From Alphaproteobacteria bacterium (GTDB lineage Bacteria > Pseudomonadota > Alphaproteobacteria > ATCC43930 > CGMCC-115725): a stretch of DNA of 64,000 nucleotides. Position 1 is the first letter of the stretch; every line of letters starts with the position of its first letter. A program made the position numbers and the translations under genes. Under the pieces are notes generated by a model. The model was not told where the DNA came from and made no database searches. It worked only from the letters and a program-made list of their open reading frames with translations. Below, piece after piece: positions 23,479 through 32,153 of the stretch. The DNA is taken from assembly GCA_028871055.1 (NCBI GenBank), contig JAGWON010000008.1, positions 84,057-148,056 of the forward strand. The letters are read 5' to 3'.

Positions 23479-26307
23479 TCAACGGCGCCACCAACCCTTT
23501 TTGGGATTGGACGCGGGCCCGGTGACGTCGTGCGCCGGCGGGACGTTGTGCTGAATCGGCTGCCGCTCGGCCTCGGCGGGCGCAGGCTCCGGCGCGCGTT
23601 CGGCCGCTGCCGCGCGTGGCGTCGGCTCATAGGCCGGCGGCGCAGCCGGTGTGGGCGGTCGTTCCGGCGTCTCCGCCACCGGCGGCGCATAGCGCTCGGC
23701 CGGCGGCGTGAACCCTTCGGTCTCGTGCGACGGCGTCGCAGGAACGGGCTCGCCGCCCGATGGCTCGCCGCGATGCTCGCCGCCGCGACCACGCCGGCGC
23801 CGACCGCCGCGCCGGCCGCGCCGCCGCCGACGCCGGCCTTCTTCCGGCTGGCCCGGCTGAGCCAGCTGTTCGTTGCCGGGCTGCGGTTCGATGAGATGCG
23901 GTTGCTCCTCGTGCGGCAGCTCGGGCTGTTCGCCTTCGGGTTGGCCCGGCTCTTCGTCGCTGCCGCCGGGTACATAGCCGGGTTCGCCCGGCAACAGGGC
24001 AAAGGACGGCCGGAACACGCGCTCGCCGCTCGGTTGTGGCGCGCCGCCGCGGGGTTCGCCGCCGGGCTGGTGGCCTTCCCCGCCGTGGAACGGCGCCTCG
24101 CCGTGGCGACCGCGGCCGCCGCGGCGTCCGCGCCGACGCCGCCCGCGCCGTTGGCCGCCCGGTGCACCGTCGGTCTGGCCATGGGCGTGCTCGCCGCCGC
24201 CACGGCCGCGCTCGTCTCCTTCCGCGGGTTCGGCGGCCGTCGCCGTGAAGGGCTCGGGCGACGTTGCCAGACCCGGAACGCCTGCAGCCTCGGCGATCTC
24301 GGTTTCCGCTTCCTCGACCGGCTGAGGCAGCGGTATCGCCGCCGGCAGCGCCGCGACTTCCGCCGGCGTCAGCGCGCGCAGCCGCTCGAGCTTGTACTGC
24401 GGCGGGATGAGCGCGCTGTCGGTCTTGATGAAGACGTGCATGCCGCAGCGCGCCTCGATCTGCTGCAAGGTCGCGCGCTTCTGGTTGAGCATGTAGAGCG
24501 CGACCGGCTCGGGCACGGCGACGCTGATTTCGCCGGAGCGGCGGCGCACGCCTTCCTCTTCGATCGCGCGCAGGACGTGCAGCGCCGTCGATTCCGTCGA
24601 GCGGATGTGACCGGTGCCGCCGCAATAGGGGCAAGGCTGGGTCGAGGTCTCGAGCAGCGACGGCCGCAGGCGCTGGCGCGACAGCTCGAGCAGGCCGAAC
24701 GGACTGATGCGGCCGATCTGGATGCGGGCACGGTCCTGGCGCATCGCCTCCTTGAGCCGACGTTCGACGGCGTGCTGGTTGCGCGAAACCTCCATGTCGA
24801 TGAAATCGATGACGATCAGGCCCGCGAGGTCGCGGAGCCGCAGCTGGCGCGCGATCTCGTCCGCCGCCTCGAGATTGGTCTTGGTCGCCGTCTCCTCGAT
24901 GTTGCGCTCGCGCGTCGAGCGGCCGGAATTGACGTCGATCGAGACCAGCGCCTCGGTCGGATTGATGACGACATAGCCGCCGGACTTGAGCTGCACCGTC
25001 GGCGAATGGATCGCGTCGAGCTGTCCCTCGATCGGATAGCGCTGGAACAGCGGTACGTTGGGATCGCGATAGAGCTTTACGCGCCGGGCGTGGTCCGGCA
25101 TCAGCATTTGCATGAACGAGCGGGCGTTGTGGTAGCCGGCTTCGCCGTCGACGACGATCTCCTCGATGTCGCGGCTGTAGAGGTCGCGGATGGCGCGCTT
25201 GATGATGTTGCCTTCCTCGTAGATCAGCGCCGGTGCGGTCGATTTGAGCGTGAGTTCGCGAATGTCGTCCCACAACCGCCGCAGGTATTCGAGATCGCGC
25301 TCGATCTCGGGTTTGGAGCGTTCGCTGCCGGCGGTGCGGACGATGACACCCATGCCCTCCGGCACCTCGAGATCGCTCATCAGATCCTTGAGGCGGCGGC
25401 GGTCGTTGGCGCTGGTGATCTTGCGCGAGACGCCGCCGCCGCGCGGCGTGTTCGGCATCAGCACGCAATAGCGGCCGGCGAGGGAGATATAGGACGTGAG
25501 CGCGGCGCCCTTGTTGCCGCGCTCCTCCTTGGTGACCTGCACCAGCATGATCTGGCGCCGCTTGATCACTTCCTGGATTTTGTAGTGGCGGAAGGGGCGT
25601 CTGGTCGGCCGGCGCGTCTCCTCGATTTCGTCGCCGCCGAGGGTCTCGACGCTTGTCTCGGTCGGCGGCGCCTCCGTCCCTTCGCCAGGCGCCGCGGATT
25701 CGGCGGGCTGCATTTCGCTGGACGGCGCGGACTCGCCTTCGGTGCCGGCCGCGAACGGCTCGGTTTCGGGCTGCGTCAGATCCAGCGTTTCATCGGGCGC
25801 CGCCGCCTCGCCGGCGGTATCGGCGGCATCGTCGCGGTGAAAGTCGTCGCGTTCGGCGTGGTCCGGCTCGCTCGAAGCCTCGGCGACGTCGAGCGGGCCG
25901 CTCGAGAGTTCCTCGGGCGGCGCGTCGAGTGCCGCGGCTTCGCGCATTTCGGTCGGCTCTCGCGGGACATCGAGGCCGGCCTCTTCGCGCTCTTCCTCGC
26001 GCCGGTTCTCGTCGGCCTCGGCGACGCGCTCGGCCTCAAGCGCCGCCTCGCGATCGGCGACCGGAATCCGGTAGTAGTCGGGATGGATCTCGCTGAAGGC
26101 GAGGAAGCCGTGGCGATTGCCGCCGTATTCGACGAACGCGGCCTGGAGCGACGGCTCCACGCGCGTCACCTTGGCGAGATAGATGTTGCCCTTGATCTGT
26201 TTCTTAGTCGACGTCTCGTAATCGAATTCGACGAGACGGTTGCCGTCGAGCACCACCACCCGAGTTTCTTCCGGGTGAGCGGCATCGATGAGCATGCGCT
26301 TGGTCAT
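23479..26307 (-). CDS. rne: Ribonuclease E
   Basis: A 942-residue RNase E/G. The first half of the S1 domain (QIKGNIYLAKVTRVEPSLQA) is separated from the rest (RRQIMLVQVTKEERGNKGA) by a Glu/Asp-rich insertion at roughly residues 75-235, as in other alphaproteobacterial RNase E proteins. The catalytic domain follows with VSIDVNSGRSTRERNIEETA (metal-binding Asp) and IVIDFIDME. The zinc-link CPYCGGTGHIRS is next. The C-terminal third is Pro/Arg/Gly/Glu-rich and unstructured, the scaffold for degradosome partners. ATG 26307 has GGAG six nt upstream. It processes rRNA, tRNA and mRNA. Confidence 0.95.
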   Translation of the reverse strand: MTKRMLIDAAHPEETRVVVLDGNRLVEFDYETSTKKQIKGNIYLAKVTRVEPSLQAAFVEYGGNRHGFLAFSEIHPDYYRIPVADREAALEAERVAEADENRREEEREEAGLDVPREPTEMREAAALDAPPEELSSGPLDVAEASSEPDHAERDDFHRDDAADTAGEAAAPDETLDLTQPETEPFAAGTEGESAPSSEMQPAESAAPGEGTEAPPTETSVETLGGDEIEETRRPTRRPFRHYKIQEVIKRRQIMLVQVTKEERGNKGAALTSYISLAGRYCVLMPNTPRGGGVSRKITSANDRRRLKDLMSDLEVPEGMGVIVRTAGSERSKPEIERDLEYLRRLWDDIRELTLKSTAPALIYEEGNIIKRAIRDLYSRDIEEIVVDGEAGYHNARSFMQMLMPDHARRVKLYRDPNVPLFQRYPIEGQLDAIHSPTVQLKSGGYVVINPTEALVSIDVNSGRSTRERNIEETATKTNLEAADEIARQLRLRDLAGLIVIDFIDMEVSRNQHAVERRLKEAMRQDRARIQIGRISPFGLLELSRQRLRPSLLETSTQPCPYCGGTGHIRSTESTALHVLRAIEEEGVRRRSGEISVAVPEPVALYMLNQKRATLQQIEARCGMHVFIKTDSALIPPQYKLERLRALTPAEVAALPAAIPLPQPVEEAETEIAEAAGVPGLATSPEPFTATAAEPAEGDERGRGGGEHAHGQTDGAPGGQRRGRRRRGRRGGRGRHGEAPFHGGEGHQPGGEPRGGAPQPSGERVFRPSFALLPGEPGYVPGGSDEEPGQPEGEQPELPHEEQPHLIEPQPGNEQLAQPGQPEEGRRRRRRGRRGGRRRRGRGGEHRGEPSGGEPVPATPSHETEGFTPPAERYAPPVAETPERPPTPAAPPAYEPTPRAAAAERAPEPAPAEAERQPIQHNVPPAHDVTGPASNPKKGWWRR

Positions 26308-26789
26308 GCTGAACTCCGAGGTGCGCGCACGCGCCCGCGCGAAGGACGGGCGGCGGCGTCAACCTCATGGCTGCGAAGCCGGCGACAGCACAGCCCGTTC
26401 TGTGTTCGAACCGGGCTAGAGCAAGGGTCATTTCGAGACTCTCTGGCTGCCGCAAGCCGGCCGTGGCCGGCGCAGGCTTCTGGGTTTGATCAAACCGCGT
26501 GGTCCTCTGGCGTCCCGGCGGGGCGCGTCGCCGCATCCCGAACCGCCGCGTCGCCCTCTCCGGCCTTAGGCCGCAAGCGGACTGCAGTATTTCGCACCCT
26601 CAAGATACAGACGGCGGCACGCCGCGGCAACCGCCACGTGCGGCGCGGCGGCCGACGTCGGCGATCGGGTGCCGCGGCAGCGCTTTTATCCTTGGAAAGC
26701 CGCCTCGATGGGGCCATAAAACCCGCCGGGATCGCGCGTCGCCGGCCGATGGAAACCACCGGCGATTTGTGGGAATGGCGCCCGGAATT
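26308..26789. other. Intergenic region between divergent rne and PBP1A genes
   Basis: About 480 nt with no convincing gene. It should contain the rne 5' leader and both promoters, though no clear -35/-10 pair stands out. A perfect 14-bp palindrome, GGTTTGATCAAACC, lies at 26483-26496 and could be an operator. In many Alphaproteobacteria an N-acetylmuramoyl-L-alanine amidase gene occupies this place; no trace of one is visible. Confidence 0.6.
26483..26496. promoter_or_regulatory. 14-bp perfect palindrome upstream of rne
   Basis: GGTTTGATCAAACC is perfectly symmetrical and lies 176 nt upstream of the rne start and 294 nt upstream of the PBP1A start. It is the only long palindrome in this leader. 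The binding protein is unknown. Confidence 0.4.
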
Positions 26790-29243
26790 ATGACCAAGCT
26801 GCTGAAAATCTTATTCGTTTTGGTGCTGTTCGGCGGCGTTGCGGGCGTCGGCGTGGTCGGTCTGGCGGTTTGGTATTTCGGCCGCGATCTGCCCGATTAC
26901 CAGCAACTGACGAACTATCAGCCGCCGGTGGTGACACGGGTCTATGCCGGCGACGGGCGCCTGCTGTCGGAGTACGCGACCGAGAAACGCGTCTTCGTGC
27001 CGGTGAGTGCGATGCCGCCGCTGGTCATTCACGCGTTCCTGGCGGCCGAGGACCGCAATTTCTATTCCCATCCCGGCATCGATCCGCTTTCGATGGTGCG
27101 CGCGGCCGTTACTGACCTGTTCCGTCTCGCGGAGCACCGCCGCCCGGTCGGCGCCTCGACCATCACCCAGCAGGTGGCGAAGAACTTTCTTCTGACCAAC
27201 GAACTGTCGCTCCAGCGCAAGATCAGAGAGGCGCTCATCGCCATCCGCATGGAACAGGTGATGAGCAAGGACCGCATCCTCGAGCTTTACCTGAACGGCA
27301 TCTATCTCGGCGGCGGTACCTATGGCGTCGCCGCCGCAGCGCTCAATTATTTCAACAAGCCGCTCGACGAGCTCAGCGTCGACGAGGCGGCCTTCCTCGC
27401 CGCACTGCCTAAGGCGCCGAACCACTACAATCCGCTGCGCCATCCCGAGGCGGCCAAGGACCGGCGCGATTGGGTGATCGACCGCATGGTCGATGCCGGA
27501 TTCATCATGCCGCAGCAGGGACGCGACGCCAAGGCGCAGCCGATCATTCTGCGCAAGCGCGATGCGACCGAGATGGCGCGCGCCGACTACTTCAACGAAG
27601 AAGTGCGACGTGAATTGATCGCGCGCTACGGCGACAGGACGGTCTACGAGGGCGGGCTGCTGGTTCGCACGAGCCTCGACCCCGGGCTGCAGGCGGACGC
27701 GGACAAGGCGCTGCGCGGCGCGCTCGAGGCCTACGATCGGCGCCACGGCTGGCGCGGGCCGGTGGCGCATATCTTGCTCGCCGACGACTGGCAGTCGCAG
27801 CTTGCCGCCGTGCCGATACCGGCGGGTGCCGCCGATGTCGGATGGTCGTTGGCCGTCGTGCTGTCGACCGAACACAATGCGGCGACGATCGGCTTCGCCG
27901 ACGGCGGACACGGTCAGATTCCATACGACGAGCTGCGCTGGGCGCGGAAAGAGCTGAGCGACAATGCGCTGGGCCCGGTGCCGGCGACGGCGGGATCGGC
28001 GGTAGCGGCGGGGGACGTGGTTCTGGTGCAGCGGCTGGATGCTTCGGGCAAGGTCTATGGGTTGCGGCAGATTCCCGATGTTTCGGGGGCTTTGGTGGCG
28101 CTGGATCCGCACACCGGTCGGGTTCTGGCGATGAGCGGGGGCTTCAGCTTTGCGATGAGCCAGTTCGACCGGGCGACGCAGGCGAAGCGGCAGACCGGCT
28201 CGGCGATCAAGCCGTTCATCTATCTGGCGGCGCTCGATCACGGCTTCACGCCGTCGACGCTGGTGCTGGATGCGCCGTTCGTGGTGGATCAGGGTCCGGG
28301 CCTGCCGAAGTGGAACCCGACCAATTACGAGCACCGGTTCTATGGTCCGGTGCCGCTGTTCTTCGGGTTGCAGGAGTCGCTGAACCTGGTGACGGCGCGG
28401 GTGGGGACAACAGTGGGCTTGCCGATCGTCGCGCAGTATCTGGTGCAGCGCTTCGGCATTCTCGACGCCATGCCGCTGGAGGATTCCTACATTCTGGGCG
28501 CCGGGGTGACGACGCCGCTGCGACTGACGACGGCCTACGCGATGCTGGTGAACGGCGGCAAGCTGATTCATCCGACCTTCATCGACCGGGTTCAGGACCG
28601 CAACGGGGCCACCATCTATCGTGCCGATGATCGGCCGTGCGTGGGCTGCAACAACGTGGCATGGACGGGTCAGGCGCCGCCGGAGCTGCCGGATCAGCGG
28701 GCGCAGATCGCCGATGCGCGGAGCTGCTATCAGGTGGTCTCGATGCTGGAGGGGGTGGTGCAGCGCGGCACCGGTCGGATCGTGTCGTCGGTGGGAAAGC
28801 CGCTCGCCGGCAAGACCGGGACGACGAACGATTCCAACGACACCTGGTTCGTGGGCTTCGCGCCCGACCTGGTGGCCGGCGTCTTCGTCGGCTTCGACCA
28901 GCCCCGGAGCCTGGGCAAGCACGAGGTCGGCGCCACCGCGGCGGCGCCCGCCTTCCGCGACTTCATGGCCGCCGCGCTCAAGGGCAAGCCCGGCATCCCC
29001 TTCCGCATCCCGCCCGGCATCGAGCTGGTGCGCATCAACGGCCGCACCGGGCAACTCGCCAAGACCGGCGACCGCAACGTGATCTGGGGTGCCTTCAAAC
29101 CCGGCACCGAACCGACCGGCGAGCCAAGCCAGGTGGTCAGCGGCAACGGCGTCACGCTTGGCGTCGGCGAGCTGGCGCCCAACGGCAACGAAGCCGGCGG
29201 CACCCAACCGGCTCCCCGTAGCGGCACGGGCGGCCTATATTGA
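26790..29243 (+). CDS. mrcA: Penicillin-binding protein 1A (bifunctional transglycosylase/transpeptidase)
   Basis: An 817-residue class A PBP. A single membrane anchor sits at 8-28. The glycosyltransferase domain has catalytic E87 in AAEDRNFYSHPGID, with GASTITQQVAKNF and RILELYLNGIYLG. An OB-like insert runs over roughly 320-430. The transpeptidase has S471-A-I-K474, S530-L-N and K675-TG. It polymerises and crosslinks peptidoglycan. Odd: codon use between about 28,000 and 28,800 shifts to G-ending codons (CGG, GTG, CTG, GGG), unlike the C-ending codons before and after. I chose ATG 26790; ATG 26775 would add five residues. Confidence 0.94.
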   Translation: MTKLLKILFVLVLFGGVAGVGVVGLAVWYFGRDLPDYQQLTNYQPPVVTRVYAGDGRLLSEYATEKRVFVPVSAMPPLVIHAFLAAEDRNFYSHPGIDPLSMVRAAVTDLFRLAEHRRPVGASTITQQVAKNFLLTNELSLQRKIREALIAIRMEQVMSKDRILELYLNGIYLGGGTYGVAAAALNYFNKPLDELSVDEAAFLAALPKAPNHYNPLRHPEAAKDRRDWVIDRMVDAGFIMPQQGRDAKAQPIILRKRDATEMARADYFNEEVRRELIARYGDRTVYEGGLLVRTSLDPGLQADADKALRGALEAYDRRHGWRGPVAHILLADDWQSQLAAVPIPAGAADVGWSLAVVLSTEHNAATIGFADGGHGQIPYDELRWARKELSDNALGPVPATAGSAVAAGDVVLVQRLDASGKVYGLRQIPDVSGALVALDPHTGRVLAMSGGFSFAMSQFDRATQAKRQTGSAIKPFIYLAALDHGFTPSTLVLDAPFVVDQGPGLPKWNPTNYEHRFYGPVPLFFGLQESLNLVTARVGTTVGLPIVAQYLVQRFGILDAMPLEDSYILGAGVTTPLRLTTAYAMLVNGGKLIHPTFIDRVQDRNGATIYRADDRPCVGCNNVAWTGQAPPELPDQRAQIADARSCYQVVSMLEGVVQRGTGRIVSSVGKPLAGKTGTTNDSNDTWFVGFAPDLVAGVFVGFDQPRSLGKHEVGATAAAPAFRDFMAAALKGKPGIPFRIPPGIELVRINGRTGQLAKTGDRNVIWGAFKPGTEPTGEPSQVVSGNGVTLGVGELAPNGNEAGGTQPAPRSGTGGLY

Positions 29244-29282
29244 GTTCGTACCGAATTGGCTTTCGATATTCGAGGATGACCG

Positions 29283-30423
29283 ATGCGCGCTGAAATCGAG
29301 ACGATTGCCGCGGAGATTCGACGCTCCCTGGCGCTGCTGCGGAGGCATCTTTGACTGGGACAAGTCGAGCGCCCGCCTGGCCGAGTTGAATCGCGCCGTC
29401 GAGGCGCCGGACTTTTGGAATGATTCCGAGCGTGCCCAGCAGCTCATGCGCGAGCGCACGCGGCTCGAAAAAAGCATCGGCGGCTATCGCCGGATCGAGC
29501 AGGAGCTTTCCGATACGATCGCGCTTGCCGAGATGGCCGAGGCGGAAGGCGACCAAACCATGCTCGACGAGGCGCAAAAGGCGCTCGGCAAGTTGGGCGA
29601 CGACGTCAAGGCGCGCGAACTCGACAGTTTGCTGTCGGGCGAAGCTGACGGCAACGACGCCTATCTCGAGGTCCATGCCGGCGCCGGCGGCACCGAAGCG
29701 CAGGACTGGGCTGAAATGCTGCTGCGCATGTACATGCGCTGGGCCGAGCAGCACGGCTACAAGGTCGAATGGATCGAGGAGAGCGCGGGCGAGGGGGCCG
29801 GAGTCAAATCGGCGACCGTCCGATTCATCGGTGAAAACGCCTATGGCTGGCTCAAGACCGAGAGCGGTGTGCACCGGTTGGTGCGTATCTCGCCGTTCGA
29901 CGCCAATGCCCGGCGGCAGACCAGCTTCGCGTCGGTGTGGGTCTATCCGGTGGTCGACGAGAAGATCAACGTCGAGGTGCAGGACAAATACCTGCGCGTC
30001 GACACCTATCGCTCGTCGGGTGCCGGCGGCCAGCACGTCAATAAGACCGACAGCGCGGTGCGCATGACGTATGCGCTGCCCGGCCAGGAACCGGTGGTGG
30101 TGGCGTGCCAGAGCGAACGCTCGCAGCATCAGAATCGCGCCAAGGCGACGGCGATGCTCAAGGCGCGGCTTTACGAGAACGAGCTGCAAAAGCGCGAGGC
30201 GCAGGAGGCGGCGATCAACGCGGCCAAGACCGATATCGGCTGGGGCCACCAGATCCGCTCGTATGTCCTTCAGCCCTATCAGATGGTCAAGGACCTGCGG
30301 ACCGGCGTCGAGACCGGCAATACCGGCGCGGTGCTCGACGGCGATCTCGACCGCTTCCTCAAGGCGTCGCTGGCGGCTCGCATCAAGGGGGCCGATGCCG
30401 CCACCGCCTCGCCGACGCCCTAG
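29283..30423 (+). CDS. prfB: Peptide chain release factor 2 (programmed +1 frameshift)
   Basis: RF2 ends translation at UGA and UAA. The gene starts ATG 29283 and reads 23 codons to CTT followed by in-frame TGA (29352-29354). The ribosome must slip +1 to continue as DWDKSSARLAELNRAVEAPD. The product is about 379 residues. It has the SPF anticodon-like tripeptide (VRISPFDANARRQ) and the GGQ catalytic loop (SSGAGGQHVNKTDS). It lies 39 nt downstream of PBP1A on the same strand. The frameshift is the standard RF2 autoregulation and not a pseudogene lesion. Confidence 0.96.
29341..29355 (+). promoter_or_regulatory. prfB programmed frameshift site
   Basis: GGAGG (29341-29345), a 3-nt spacer, then CTT TGA C. 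The Shine-Dalgarno-like GGAGG directly before the CUU slip codon and the UGA stop reproduce the known RF2 frameshift signal (internal SD, CUU UGA C). Confidence 0.93.
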
Positions 30424-30704
30424 CCAATTCGTCTAAATATCTGAACTATTTAGAGGATTTAAAGGCACCAGGCAGGGCTGCACACTGTCTTAAAACTGAG
30501 ACGCTTTAACTAAAAATGAGTCATGGAATCCAAGAGGTTAACCACGACTCCTGCTACCAAATTTAATGATAGTGTGATAAACTATGTCTTAACAACGAAA
30601 TTTCCTAAAAGTTGCTTGGTGCCAACAATACTGGAAATCTTTGGCGGAGTCCCGACCGGCTTTCCTGCATTCCCGGACACGACGCGATGGTGGTCGCGTC
30701 GCGC
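30424..30704. other. AT-richer intergenic region after prfB
   Basis: About 280 nt with lower GC than the neighbours. It holds the hairpin at 30432-30454. The remainder has no recognisable gene; short ORFs here have atypical composition. Confidence 0.5.
30432..30454 (+). terminator. AT-rich hairpin after prfB
   Basis: TCTAAATA / TATTTAGA with a 7-nt loop starts 8 nt after the prfB stop. The stem is perfect but AT-rich and without a T-run, so termination is uncertain. Confidence 0.4.
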
Positions 30705-30875
30705 TCAGATCATCGGGAAGCTGAAAGCCAGGAGCGCGACGCCGCTCACCAGCAAATCGCCGCCCCAACGCTCGAGTTGGGTCTGGTGGAGGGGGAATTT
30801 CGCGGCTGCAAGCACCGAAGTCGCGCCGAATACAACGCCAATCACGCCCACGATCAGCAGCACCATCGCCTCCAT
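30705..30875 (-). CDS. Small hydrophobic protein (two membrane segments), hypothetical
   Basis: A 56-codon ORF that is easy to overlook: MEAMVLLIVGVIGVVFGATS, then VLAAAKFPLHQTQLERWGGD and LLVSGVALLAFSFPMI. It has two membrane segments around a short polar loop. GGAGG within its second and third codons would suit a GTG start four codons later (about 52 residues). Codon choice is GC-rich, like native genes, which supports coding over the antisense frame. It is divergent from the membrane protein gene at 30998. I do not recognise the family. Confidence 0.45.
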   Translation of the reverse strand: MEAMVLLIVGVIGVVFGATSVLAAAKFPLHQTQLERWGGDLLVSGVALLAFSFPMI

Positions 30876-30997
30876 CTGGCAAGCCAGCGGGCCTGTTATG
30901 CAAGGCGGCGGTAAAGATTCGGTTTCGCCGTTGTTCGGACTCCTCGTTTTCTCCTTCCGCGCGAGCGACTGAGCCGGGCGCGACAGGGGGAGGGGTC

Positions 30998-32020
30998 ATG
31001 GCGGCGAATCGAAGCAATTTGACTCGAATTGTGCTGTCCGCTGTGTCCTTGGCGCTGGCGCCGGGCGCGGCGGAAGCACACGTCAAATGGTTCGCGCATT
31101 ACGACGTGCCGGAACAGCCGGCGCCCCTGCACCAGGTATTCAACGCGACCTTCTCGCAATACGTTGCGACGGCGGCGGTCCTGTTATGGGCGCTCAGTTA
31201 CCTCGAGCGTCACCGGCTGGGCGTCGTGCTCACGAACTCGCTCGATCGATTGAGCGCGGGACTCAAGCCTACCATCGAAGCGCTCTATCGCGGCGGGACG
31301 GCCGTTTTCTTTATCGCGCTGTGGGTGCTCGGCGACGTCATCCTGACGCCGGAGCTCAAGACTGATTCTCCCGTCATCCCCTGGCTGCAGGCGGCGATGG
31401 CGCTCGGTATGCTCTGGCGGCGGACCATGCCGTTGTCGGCGCTGGGCATCGCCTTCCTCTACGCCTATGGCGTTTATGCCTACGGCATTTTTCACATGCT
31501 CGATTATCCGATCTTTCTGGGTCTCGCCGCCTATCTCGCGCTGACGGGCCTCGATCTCGATTTCTTCGGGCTGCGCCCCGTCGACGTCGCGCGTTGGGGA
31601 GCCGCGTTCACCTTGATGTGGGCGGCGATGGAGAAGTGGGCGTATCCCGACTGGACCTACCCGATGCTCAACACGCATCCCGAACTGGCGATGGACCTCA
31701 ATTCGCGGTTCTACATGATCGCCGCGGGCGTGCTCGAGTTCAGTCTGGCTTTCGCTCTGATCTGGACACCGCTAGTACGGCGGTCGGCAGCGCTGGTCTT
31801 GTCCATCATGTTCGCCAGCGCCGTCTTCGATTTCGGCAAGATCGACGCCATCGGCCATTCGATGATCGTCGTCGTTCTTATCAGCATCCTGGTCGATGAG
31901 AAGCCGGATACCCGCCATTCCCCGCTCTTGGCTCCGGTCGCCTATGGCGCCGCATTGGCCGCCTATTTAGGGGCATATTGGGGTTTACATGCGCTTATCT
32001 ATGGAACAGTGATCTGGTGA
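30998..32020 (+). CDS. Multi-pass membrane protein (DoxX-like), hypothetical
   Basis: A 340-residue protein with a signal-like N-terminus ending SLALAPGAAEA before HVKWFAHYDVPEQP. About eight membrane segments follow, for example FSQYVATAAVLLWALSYL, GGTAVFFIALWVLGDVILT, TLMWAAMEKWAYPDWTYPML and VLEFSLAFALIWTPLV. The EKWAYPDW and GHSMIVVVLISILV segments are loosely reminiscent of the DoxX/thiosulfate-quinone oxidoreductase group, but I cannot assign a function. A strong GGGGGAGGGG ribosome site precedes ATG 30998. The last eight codons and stop lie in the first unit of a 52-bp tandem duplication. Confidence 0.65.
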   Translation: MAANRSNLTRIVLSAVSLALAPGAAEAHVKWFAHYDVPEQPAPLHQVFNATFSQYVATAAVLLWALSYLERHRLGVVLTNSLDRLSAGLKPTIEALYRGGTAVFFIALWVLGDVILTPELKTDSPVIPWLQAAMALGMLWRRTMPLSALGIAFLYAYGVYAYGIFHMLDYPIFLGLAAYLALTGLDLDFFGLRPVDVARWGAAFTLMWAAMEKWAYPDWTYPMLNTHPELAMDLNSRFYMIAAGVLEFSLAFALIWTPLVRRSAALVLSIMFASAVFDFGKIDAIGHSMIVVVLISILVDEKPDTRHSPLLAPVAYGAALAAYLGAYWGLHALIYGTVIW

Positions 32021-32097
32021 GATGGGGGTGGCGGTCCGCTGGATACTTATCTATGGAACAGTGATCTGGTGAGACGGGAGCGGCGGTCCGCTGGATA
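31994..32097 (+). repeat. 52-bp tandem duplication at the end of the membrane protein gene
   Basis: Two units, 31994-32045 and 32046-32097, differ at three positions, all transitions and all after the stop codon. Unit one carries the last eight codons (LIYGTVIW) and the TGA of the upstream gene; unit two repeats these codons outside the reading frame of any gene. Confidence 0.9.
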
Positions 32098-32153
32098 ATT
32101 GTCAGCCCCGTAACCGTTATCTATCATTAGCACGATTTTCTTCGGGACCCCGC

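Noticed and set aside
29283..29360. Calling prfB a pseudogene because of the in-frame TGA
   Set aside because: The GGAGG-CTT-TGA-C context is the known programmed frameshift.
30523..30972. A 149-codon plus-strand frame after prfB
   Set aside because: It lies across an AT-rich gap and antisense to a membrane ORF with better codons; no motif or ribosome site.
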